Both the position numbers and the translations under genes were made by a program. The notes beneath the pieces were generated by a model. That model saw nothing but the letters and a program-made list of their open reading frames with translations, made no database searches and was not told the DNA's origin. A stretch of 11,288 nucleotides of DNA from the NCBI GenBank assembly GCA_035544575.1, contig DATKEC010000012.1:1-11288 (forward strand), read 5' to 3'. Positions within the stretch are counted from its first letter, which is position 1. Each line of letters begins with the position of its first letter. Positions 5,931 through 11,288 of the stretch are shown here, one piece after another. This stretch comes from DATHWB01 sp035544575. GTDB taxonomy: Bacteria > Actinomycetota > Acidimicrobiia > Spongiisociales > ZC4RG35.

Positions 5931-8534
5931 ATGCCCACTCTCGTTCTCATCGACGGACATTCGATCGCCTACCGCGCGTTCTTCGCGCTTCCCGAGGATC
6001 TGGCGACGACTTCCGGCCAGGTCACGAACGCTGCCTACGGCTTCACCCGCATGCTCATCCGGCTACTCGCCGACCATCACCCCGAGGGCATCGCCGTCGC
6101 CTGGGACGTGTCCCGCCAGACGTTCCGTTCCGAGCAGTATCCCGATTACAAGGCGAACCGTTCGGTCACCCCCGACAACTTCAAGTCTCAACTCCCACTG
6201 ATCCGCGATGTGCTCGAGACGCTCGGTGTCAAGCAGATCCAGTTGGAGGGCTACGAGGCCGACGACGTGATCGCCACCGTCGCCGGCCACGCCGCCCGCG
6301 ACGGCTGGCGGGTGCTGGCGGTCACCGGCGACCGTGATGCCTTCCAACTCATCGACGACGACATCAACGTCGTCTACACCCGCCGGGGCATCACCGATGT
6401 GGTGATGGCCGACGCCGCCTGGGTGTCCGAGCGTTACGGGATCACTCCGTCTCAGTACGTCGAGTACGCCGCGTTGCGCGGGGACACTTCCGACAACCTG
6501 CCCGGCGTGCCGGGGGTGGGGGAGAAGACCGCCGCCAAGCTCATTGCCTCCTACGGCAGCCTCGAAGGGATCTATGACCATCTCGACGAGCAGACCCCGA
6601 AGCTGCGTGAGAACCTGGCCGAGTACCGCGACCAGGTTTTCTTGAATCGCAAGCTGATGACGCTGGTGGCCGATCTCGATCTCGATGTGGACCCGGCCGA
6701 CCTGGCGCGCGGCGAGTGGGACCGTACGAGGACCCGGGACCTGTTCACCAGCCTCGAGTTCCATTCGATGTGGGAGGACCTGCTCGCCGTTCAACCCGAC
6801 GCCGTCTCGGAGGCCGAGGTGCTGGAGACGGAGGGCCGCATGGCGACCGAGGCCGATCTCGCCGCGGTCGTCGCCCTCCCCGAGATCGTCTGTGACTGGT
6901 ACGACGACGGTCTCGCCGTGTGGCTCGACGACGGGGCGGTGCTGATCCCCGTCGACCGGCTCGACCGGATCAAGGACCGTCTGGAGGATCCCGACGTTCC
7001 GAAGCTCTTCCACGACGGCAAGCGGGTGATCCGCCGGCTCGACGGTCTGGGCATCGACGTGACCGGGGTGGGTTTCGACACCGCTCTCGCCGCCTATGTG
7101 GTCAACCCGGCGAGTCGCGCCTATGACCTCGCCGAGCTGGCCGGGCGCTATCTGGGTGTCGAGTTGGAGTCGCCCGACTCGGAGGCAGATGCCGCCGCCC
7201 AGGCCGCCTTCGACTTCAGCGAGGGACCTGATCTCGATGCGGTGGCACGGCGGGTGGAGGCGATCGCACGGTTGTCCGCCCAGATGCGAACGGAGTTGGC
7301 TGACCGCCACGAGTTGGAGCTGTTCGAGGAGATCGAGCTTCCCCTGGTGGCGGTCCTCGCCCGCATGGAGTCGGCGGGCATCGCCGTCGACCGCGCGTAC
7401 CTGGAGGGTTTGGGCGACGATCTCCGGATCCGGCTGGCCGAGCTGGAACGCAAGATCCACGACCACGCCGGCGAGCCGTTCAACGTGAACTCGACCGACC
7501 AGCTCCGCATGATCCTCTTCGATCGACTTGGTTTGCCCGTCAGCAAGAAGACGTCAACCGGCAAGCCGTCGACGGATGCCAGCGTGCTCGAGAAGCTGCG
7601 AGATCATCATCCGCTCGTCGCCGACCTCCTCGAATATCGCGAATACGAGAAGCTGCGTTCCACCTACGTCGACGGCTACCTGCCCCTGGTTCGTTCCGAC
7701 GGCCGCATCCACACCACCTTCAACCAGATGGCGGCGGCGACCGGCCGGCTGAGTTCGGAGGAGCCCAACCTTCAGAACATCCCGGTGCGTTCGGAGTCGG
7801 GCATGACGATCCGCCGGGCGTTCGTTCCCCGGGAAGGCTGGACGTTCATCGTCGCCGACTATTCCCAGATCGAACTGCGGGTGATGGCCCACCTCACCGA
7901 GGACGAGGGGTTGGTCTCCGCCTTCCGGGAGGGCCAGGACATCCACACGGCGACGGCGTCGCGGGTTTTCGGCGTGCCGGCGGACCTGGTGAGCGGGGAG
8001 ATGCGCCGCCGGGCGAAGGTGATCAACTTCGGTCTGCTGTACGGCATGGAGGCGTTCGGTCTCGCCCAGCGTCTCGACATTTCGCGCGAGGAGGCTCAAA
8101 CCCACATGGAGGCCTACTTCGCCCAGTTCCCGAACGTGAAGGCGTTCCTGGACGGCGTCGTCACCGAGGCGAGACGCAACGGGTTCACGTCGACGCTGTT
8201 CGGCCGGCGGCGGTATCTGCCCGAGTTGAAGTCGGACAACTTCCGCATTCGTCAGATGGGCGAGCGCATGGCCTTGAACGCCCCGGTGCAGGGAACGGCG
8301 GCGGACATCATCAAGCTGGCGATGATTTCCCTCGATCGCGAGCTGATCACCCGCAAGATGGATTCGACGATGCTCCTACAGATCCACGACGAGCTCATCC
8401 TCGAGTCCCCACCCGGGGAACTCGACGCCGCCATCGCCCTCACCCGCCAAGTGATGGAACACGTCACCACCCTCAACGTCCCCCTCGACGTGGACATCAA
8501 CACCGGCCCCGACCTGGCCAGCGTCAAATCCTGA
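5931..8534 (+). CDS. polA: DNA polymerase I PolA
   Basis: An 867-residue DNA repair and Okazaki-fragment polymerase. The N-terminal 5'-3' FEN nuclease (about 1-290) keeps its metal ligands: LIDGH with Asp8, AWD with Asp59, YEADD (108-112), TGDRD (132-136), and GDTSDNLPGVPGVGEKTA (184-201) with the helix-hairpin DNA-binding loop. The middle 3'-5' exonuclease domain (about 305-455) is degenerate: CDWYDD stands at 321-326 where active enzymes have D-x-E, and LFHDGKR (359-365) replaces Exo II. The polymerase domain is intact: motif A VADYSQIELR with Asp643, motif B RRRAKVINFGLLYG with Lys696, Phe700 and Tyr704, and motif C QIHDE with Asp820. ATG at 5931 starts exactly at the family N-terminus (MPTLVLIDGHSIAYRAFF). 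It lies downstream of the coiled-coil gene; rpsA appears about 2.6 kb further on. Confidence 0.98.
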   Translation: MPTLVLIDGHSIAYRAFFALPEDLATTSGQVTNAAYGFTRMLIRLLADHHPEGIAVAWDVSRQTFRSEQYPDYKANRSVTPDNFKSQLPLIRDVLETLGVKQIQLEGYEADDVIATVAGHAARDGWRVLAVTGDRDAFQLIDDDINVVYTRRGITDVVMADAAWVSERYGITPSQYVEYAALRGDTSDNLPGVPGVGEKTAAKLIASYGSLEGIYDHLDEQTPKLRENLAEYRDQVFLNRKLMTLVADLDLDVDPADLARGEWDRTRTRDLFTSLEFHSMWEDLLAVQPDAVSEAEVLETEGRMATEADLAAVVALPEIVCDWYDDGLAVWLDDGAVLIPVDRLDRIKDRLEDPDVPKLFHDGKRVIRRLDGLGIDVTGVGFDTALAAYVVNPASRAYDLAELAGRYLGVELESPDSEADAAAQAAFDFSEGPDLDAVARRVEAIARLSAQMRTELADRHELELFEEIELPLVAVLARMESAGIAVDRAYLEGLGDDLRIRLAELERKIHDHAGEPFNVNSTDQLRMILFDRLGLPVSKKTSTGKPSTDASVLEKLRDHHPLVADLLEYREYEKLRSTYVDGYLPLVRSDGRIHTTFNQMAAATGRLSSEEPNLQNIPVRSESGMTIRRAFVPREGWTFIVADYSQIELRVMAHLTEDEGLVSAFREGQDIHTATASRVFGVPADLVSGEMRRRAKVINFGLLYGMEAFGLAQRLDISREEAQTHMEAYFAQFPNVKAFLDGVVTEARRNGFTSTLFGRRRYLPELKSDNFRIRQMGERMALNAPVQGTAADIIKLAMISLDRELITRKMDSTMLLQIHDELILESPPGELDAAIALTRQVMEHVTTLNVPLDVDINTGPDLASVKS

Positions 8535-8619
8535 GCTCCGGCCCAGACCGCCCTTCGAGTGTGGGGCGACCCCGATCGACGACTGCCTATACCATCCCCG
8601 CAACCCGAGAGGAGACAGC

Positions 8620-8878
8620 ATGGGTTCGTACGACGAGGCGAGACATTCTCGAGGCCGAGTTGCTGCAGGTCCTGTCGACCTTCGCTGCGCTCTCACCCGA
8701 GGACTGGGCGATGCCCACCAAGCTGGTACCCCTCGACTCCAGCCAACCGCCATGGACGGTCTTCGAGCTCGCGGGCCACTTCGACATTTCGATCGGGCTC
8801 ACTCGCATGTTGATCGACAGCACCCAGGAGGGTCAGCCTGGGCCGTCCAGCAGCACGGCGTTGTCGAACCCGCGGTAG
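8620..8878 (+). pseudogene. Maleylpyruvate isomerase-like (MDMPI_N/DinB fold) remnant, frameshifted and 3'-truncated
   Basis: Family members are four-helix-bundle proteins, some of which use mycothiol as a cofactor. The recognisable part is ILEAELLQVLSTFAALSPED followed by W, then PPWTVFELAGHF with the conserved W-T-V and a His in the metal-binding helix position. The best start is ATG at 8620, preceded by GAGAGGAG at good spacing, but it is in a different frame from the homologous protein. Removing one base near 8641 would join MGSYDEA to DILEAELL. An open frame from GTG at 8561 gives a 105-residue product with an implausible N-terminus. Similarity ends around 8840, where the sequence runs antisense into the sulfurtransferase. 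Two independent lesions make a functional product unlikely. Confidence 0.62.
8823..8842. terminator. Hairpin at the convergence of two truncated genes
   Basis: CCCAGG (8823-8828) and CCTGGG (8837-8842) form a perfect 6-bp stem with an 8-base loop that contains the sulfurtransferase stop codon. It could act as a weak bidirectional terminator or be a scar of the rearrangement. There is no U-tract. Confidence 0.3.
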
Positions 8879-9180
8879 CGCAACAGCCAGTAGGCGTAGG
8901 CGGCGAACCAGTTGTTGTTGCCGCCGTACAGCACCACCTTCGTGTCAGGGGTCACACCCGCCCGGGCCAGCAGTTCGGAGAACCCATCTCGGTCCAGGTA
9001 GTCACGGCGGAGCGGGTGGTGCAGATCTGAGGACCAGTTCCACGCCACCGCCCCCGGGATGTGATCTCGTTGGTATGCCTCGGTGTCCTCGTCGACCTCG
9101 ATGACTCGCAGGTCCGGGTCGGCGAGATGGTCTTCCAGCCAGTCGGTGGTGACCAGCGCATTGGGATTGGCGTAGCTCAT
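8833..9180 (-). CDS. Thiosulfate sulfurtransferase, truncated after the N-terminal rhodanese domain
   Basis: Full-length actinobacterial enzymes (CysA/SseA type, about 280 residues) carry two rhodanese domains; the second holds the active-site cysteine that takes sulfur from thiosulfate. Here only 115 residues remain. They include VIEVDEDTEAYQRDHIPGAV and VVLYGGNNNWFAAYAYWLLR, which are strongly family-like, and stop right after VLLDG with PG and TGA. The catalytic domain is absent and this product has no cysteine at all, so it cannot act as a sulfurtransferase. ATG at 9180 is chosen because AGGAG lies eight bases upstream; GTG at 9189 would overlap that signal. Upstream is a cysteine-rich leader peptide with attenuator structure. 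A stable partial product or a dead gene are both possible. Confidence 0.82.
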   Translation of the reverse strand: MSYANPNALVTTDWLEDHLADPDLRVIEVDEDTEAYQRDHIPGAVAWNWSSDLHHPLRRDYLDRDGFSELLARAGVTPDTKVVLYGGNNNWFAAYAYWLLRYRGFDNAVLLDGPG

Positions 9181-9185
9181 GTGTC

Positions 9186-9323
9186 GCACTCCTGGGGGCG
9201 AAGGAAGCCCGTTTGCGGGCTATGGGTGTCCCCGACGCCAGGGAAGGACGGAAGCTCTCTGGGAGGTGGCGTCGGGTCAGGAGTGCTCGGTGCAGGTCAC
9301 GGCACTCGGGTGGACCACCCGAG
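9186..9323 (-). promoter_or_regulatory. Predicted cysteine-responsive translational attenuator
   Basis: Four minus-strand RNA segments can pair in two exclusive ways. Segment 1 is CTCGGGTGG (9323-9315). Segment 2 is CCACCCGAGTGC (9313-9302). Segment 3 is GCACTCCTG (9286-9278, the last leader codons and stop). Segment 4 is CAGGAGTGC (9194-9186, the sulfurtransferase Shine-Dalgarno). Segments 1 and 2 pair perfectly over 9 bp, and 3 and 4 over 9 bp, which hides the ribosome site. Segment 2 can instead pair with 3 through GAGTGC/GCACTC (6 bp), freeing segment 4. A ribosome stalled at Cys codons 4-6 would reach into segment 1 and favour the open form. A further perfect 10-bp stem (9231-9240 with 9267-9276) and a terminator-like hairpin (9206-9211 with 9216-9221) lie between. 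Confidence 0.6.
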
Positions 9324-9348
9324 AGTTCGCACAGCGACACATGCACAT
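9277..9348 (-). CDS. Cysteine-rich leader peptide (23 residues)
   Basis: An open frame from ATG at 9348 begins MCMCRCANSR and ends AVTCTEHS, with cysteines at residues 2, 4, 6 and 19. It starts about 13 bases after the predicted transcription start of a near-consensus promoter, so translation is likely although there is no clear Shine-Dalgarno sequence. Its last codons form the anti-Shine-Dalgarno segment of the downstream sulfurtransferase gene, which starts 96 bases after the leader stop. Cysteine-rich leader ORFs that act as cysteine-responsive attenuators have been described in mycobacteria; that is the closest known parallel. ATG at 9342 (MCRC) is an alternative start that loses one Cys. 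Confidence 0.72.
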   Translation of the reverse strand: MCMCRCANSRVVHPSAVTCTEHS

Positions 9349-9369
9349 GAGCCCGAACACAGCAGCGGC

Positions 9370-9398
9370 AAGCTAGGCCGCCACGACCGCGACGTCAA
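9370..9398 (-). promoter_or_regulatory. Predicted promoter of the leader peptide/sulfurtransferase transcript
   Basis: On the minus strand TTGACG (9398-9393), a 17-base spacer, and TAGCTT (9375-9370) form the best sigma-A-type promoter in the window: five of six matches at -35 and four of six at -10. Transcription would start near 9362, leaving a 5' UTR of roughly 12-15 bases before the leader ATG. Confidence 0.65.
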
Positions 9399-9540
9399 AA
9401 CGCCCCGGATGCCCTCGTCCCCGCGAGAGAACCACCGGTCCAATTGACACGAAGCGCTGGGCGTGTCCAGCTCAGGCGAATTGTCGCCAGAATGGCTCTC
9501 CCCGGTGCGAGAGAGTACATGCAAGCGGACGGAGTCGGCC

Positions 9541-9684
9541 CTACACGAGGAAGCTAGCGAAGCCCAGTGCCAGGCCGAGGGCGATCAGATTCAAGTCACC
9601 CATCCCCACACCAACAGCGGCTAGCGCAAGTACCACTACCGCAGCCGCGAGCAGGATCTTGGATATTCCCCATTTACTGGCCAT
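9541..9684 (-). CDS. Small two-helix membrane protein (47 residues)
   Basis: The minus strand carries GGAGGAGACAAT directly before an ATG at 9684, one of the strongest ribosome binding sites in the window. The product opens with a positive patch (MASKWGISK), then a hydrophobic helix rich in Ala, Val and Leu (about 10-28), a short polar turn (GMGDLN), and a second hydrophobic helix (about 33-46) ending at TAG. Lys at residues 4 and 9 suggests the N-terminus faces the cytoplasm, with a hairpin in the membrane. I do not recognise a named function. A -10-like TACGAT lies at 9718-9713, and an inverted repeat CCTACG/CGTAGG (9695-9700 with 9715-9720) overlaps it. It lies upstream of, and on the same strand as, the cysteine leader transcript. 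Confidence 0.62.
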   Translation of the reverse strand: MASKWGISKILLAAAVVVLALAAVGVGMGDLNLIALGLALGFASFLV

Positions 9685-9720
9685 ATTGTCTCCTCCTACG
9701 CCTCGGAGGGGAATCGTAGG

Positions 9721-10145
9721 ACAGACAACATGTCGAACTTGGATTTCAACCGCGCCGGGTTCGGTGGAGGCCGTCGCTTGGTCTCTTGATTCTCTGATGA
9801 CCAGTTCCCCGCGACGCCAGGGGTGCGTGCATCAGGAAGCGGTACCGAACGTGACGAGTGCTCCTGGCAGGCAGATCCGATCACCGTCACTCGACCTCGA
9901 GCGCCGAAGTGCCGGTATCGGGCGGTCGGCGAAATGCGTGTTATCGGGCCAGAGTCGGTGATCTGGTTCGAGGCGGGATTGGCGTCGTCCGCGATGCGTT
10001 GGTTCCTCCCTCGATGATCGTCGCTGCGGCCAGTTCGGCGCGTAGGCGAGGTTGATCGCCTTGTCCACCCCGCACCGCGGTCATTCTGATGCAGCGAACC
10101 CGCCACAGAGGTGGTCTTGAACCCAGGGTTTGCTTTGGGTGGCAG
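9721..10145. other. Gene-poor stretch, no supported feature
   Basis: Several open frames of 60-136 codons exist on both strands, but none has a convincing ribosome site and their translations are arginine/proline/serine-rich without recognisable domains, as expected for chance frames in GC-rich DNA. A short ACCCA/TGGGT stem near 10118-10140 lies just past the stop of the reductase gene and could be a weak terminator. The region may be the remains of a decayed gene, but I cannot name one. Confidence 0.5.
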
Positions 10146-10727
10146 TCAGGCCAGCGAGTAGAGCACCAACGCGATGTTGGAGTCGCCGAGCTGCCGGGCG
10201 CCGGTCAGCCGCATGGGGCCGGGCGGCCGAACCGAGAAGGCCGGGACGCCATCGACCAGGACGCCTGCACCGACCATCATGTGTAGCTCGTCGACCAGAC
10301 CTGCCGCGAGCAGGTCGTTCCAGGTCGTCATGCTGCCGAGAACTAATAGCGTGCCGCCCTCGCCCTCCTTGGCCTGGGCGATCGCCTCCCGTGCCTGCTC
10401 CCTGCGCACGATCCTGGTGTTCTCCCGCCACGGACCGGTCTCCTCGACGGTGAGGCTGTTGGAGGCCACCACGTGCTCGAGCTCGTTGTGGCGGCGGGAG
10501 ATGGCCCTCTCGACTTCGGGCTGGGCCAAGTCGTTGGCGATTGGTGGCCAGTAGCTGAGGAACCCGCGGTAGGTGGCGGCGCCGGACACCATGGTGTCCG
10601 CGGCCTGCATGAGCTCGAGGTTGTAGTCGCTGAACGTGGTATCGAACGGCAGCGCCATCACATCGCCGTCGGGGCCGGAGGCGTAGCCGTCCAGTGAGAT
10701 CAGATTGCTCACGATCAGCTTGCGCAT
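10146..10727 (-). CDS. Dihydrofolate reductase-fold protein (RibD C-terminal domain family)
   Basis: A 193-residue protein of the RibD_C/DHFR-like superfamily, whose members bind NADPH and reduce varied substrates; many stand-alone copies have no known substrate. Landmarks are the first strand MRKLIVSNLISLDGYASGPD (1-20), VSGAATYRGFLSYWP (47-61), and the nucleotide-binding segment TLLVLGSMTTWNDLLAAGLV (126-145) followed by DELHMMV. The usual GG-S Gly-rich turn is LGSMTTW here. The length fits single-domain members. I chose ATG at 10727, which has GGGAG five bases upstream; GTG at 10733 would overlap it. It is a typical accessory gene with no link to riboflavin or folate genes nearby. Confidence 0.9.
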   Translation of the reverse strand: MRKLIVSNLISLDGYASGPDGDVMALPFDTTFSDYNLELMQAADTMVSGAATYRGFLSYWPPIANDLAQPEVERAISRRHNELEHVVASNSLTVEETGPWRENTRIVRREQAREAIAQAKEGEGGTLLVLGSMTTWNDLLAAGLVDELHMMVGAGVLVDGVPAFSVRPPGPMRLTGARQLGDSNIALVLYSLA

Positions 10728-10733
10728 CGTCAC

Positions 10734-11085
10734 TCCCGACTTGTCTTGCGCTGGCGGAACCGGTCGCCGTCTCGTCTCATTCTGTCATGAGTCATCCTCG
10801 TTCCGGCACTCAAGGACGACCAGGCTCTGGGTGCACAGAACACCACCACAAGGCGGCGAATCACCTTGTGCTCCCGCGAAGCGGAGAACACTTTGCGCCG
10901 GGCCAGCGGTTTCCTGGACTGACTCTCGCGGGACCTGCCGTCAGGGTTCCACTGGACCGTGTGAAACGCGTGTTACCGACGGGAGTGGGCAGGTTCATCA
11001 CCCCATTGACGTACCGACGCGACGGCGCTTGCCTCGTGCGCCGCTACCCGACGGCCGGATGGGGGGCGCCTCCCGCCGCCTCCAG
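10734..11085. other. Intergenic stretch with tandem hairpins, no supported gene
   Basis: No convincing gene. It contains the perfect inverted repeat CACAAGG (10847-10853) with CCTTGTG (10864-10870), followed at once by a second hairpin in CTCCCGCGAAGCGGAG (10871-10886), and a CTCAT/ATGAG repeat (10776-10791) upstream of the reductase gene that could be an operator. A 157-codon plus-strand frame crosses the region but has no domain or ribosome site. Confidence 0.45.
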
Positions 11086-11114
11086 TTGGTGGGTGGGTGG
11101 GGGGCTGGTAGCCT
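11086..11114 (+). promoter_or_regulatory. Predicted rpsA promoter with G-rich spacer
   Basis: TTGGTG (11086-11091) and TAGCCT (11109-11114) are 17 bases apart. The spacer is almost entirely G-runs separated by single T residues (11088-11104). Transcription would start near 11121 and leave about 55 bases of 5' UTR before the TTG start. Confidence 0.5.
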
Positions 11115-11175
11115 GCTCAATGCCTCGGCGCCGCTTGCGCGTGCCGGGAGTAATCCTTCGGAGGTAACGAAACCA

Positions 11176-11288
11176 TTGTCTGAAAACGAGTCTGCGCCGC
11201 GCGACGACGAAGCTGTCGTCGACGATGCGCCCGAGACCCCCGCGGCCGATCCGGTCGTCGAGGCGGTAGCCCAAGAAGAGCAGGTAGC
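11176..11288 (+). CDS. rpsA: Probable 30S ribosomal protein S1 RpsA, N-terminus only (runs off window)
   Basis: From TTG at 11176 the frame is open to the window edge. It gives a strongly acidic, low-complexity N-terminus: MSENESAPRDDEAVVDDAPE, then TPAADPVVEAVAQEEQVA. A GGAGGT Shine-Dalgarno (11160-11165) lies upstream with somewhat long spacing, and no in-frame ATG precedes it. Acidic extensions before the first S1 domain are known in actinobacterial S1 proteins, and polA followed by rpsA is a conserved actinobacterial gene order, which is the main reason for the name. The RNA-binding S1 domains lie beyond the window, so the identity is inferred from context. Confidence 0.6.
   Translation, partial: MSENESAPRDDEAVVDDAPETPAADPVVEAVAQEEQV

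Noticed and set aside
6063..7466. 467-codon minus-strand open frame antisense to polA
   Set aside because: Long antisense frames are common in GC-rich coding DNA; no domain or ribosome site, and polA is unambiguous.
8620..9030. 136-codon plus-strand frame starting at the well-placed ATG 8620
   Set aside because: After seven codons the translation no longer resembles any family and then runs antisense through the sulfurtransferase; the neighbouring frame carries the homology, so a frameshift is more likely.
9696..10106. 136-codon minus-strand frame in the gene-poor stretch
   Set aside because: No domain, biased R/P/S composition, and it overlaps the strong ribosome site of the small membrane protein gene.
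10730..10864. 44-codon minus-strand frame from GTG 10864 ending two bases before the DHFR-fold ATG
   Set aside because: A weak GGGAG precedes it and coupling would be possible, but the product is arginine-rich with no recognisable feature and crosses the hairpins; support is too thin.
10694..11167. 157-codon plus-strand frame ahead of the rpsA-like gene
   Set aside because: It overlaps the reductase start antisense and the rpsA promoter, and shows no domain or ribosome site.
1..11288. CRISPR array, insertion sequence ends or integrase
   Set aside because: No regularly spaced repeats, no transposase or recombinase domain, and no terminal repeats with target duplications were seen.

Overview
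This is an 11.3 kb stretch of GC-rich chromosome, most likely from an actinobacterium outside the well-studied Streptomyces and Mycobacterium groups, possibly an acidimicrobial-type lineage. Four things suggest this: high GC with GC-rich third codon positions; start sites that look leaderless; the polA then rpsA gene order known from Actinobacteria; and relatives of mycothiol-dependent maleylpyruvate isomerase and of actinobacterial thiosulfate sulfurtransferase. A dedicated trpF argues against lineages that rely on the bifunctional enzyme PriA. The lineage is inferred and not proven.

Left part (1-1950). The window opens inside the 5' end of a minus-strand gene resembling AbiEi-type regulators. 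A minus-strand GH13 alpha-glucosidase follows. It sits between two near-identical copies of a hairpin-forming repeat, and its stop codon lies inside one of them. The GH13 gene and the trp operon diverge from a short intergenic region holding the second repeat copy and apparently leaderless promoters.

Centre (1950-8534). Four overlapping genes, trpC-trpF-trpB-trpA, encode the last steps of tryptophan synthesis; the chorismate-to-phosphoribosylanthranilate genes (trpE, trpG, trpD) are not here. A structured 13-bp inverted repeat separates trpA from a minus-strand tRNA-Leu (anticodon CAA). A small coiled-coil protein gene then leads 22 bases on into polA, a Pol I whose proofreading domain looks catalytically dead.

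Right part (8535-11288). Between polA and the start of what looks like rpsA lies about 2.6 kb of decayed and accessory sequence. It holds a frameshifted, 3'-truncated maleylpyruvate-isomerase-like pseudogene that collides head-on with a 3'-truncated sulfurtransferase gene. It also holds a small two-helix membrane protein gene and a RibD/DHFR-fold reductase gene, with two gene-poor stretches. The most interesting element is upstream of the broken sulfurtransferase. A consensus-like promoter drives a 23-residue leader peptide with Cys at residues 2, 4, 6 and 19, followed by four mutually exclusive RNA pairing segments. The last segment is the Shine-Dalgarno sequence of the sulfurtransferase, so the layout reads as a cysteine-sensing translational attenuator. 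It now controls a truncated reading frame that contains no cysteine at all.
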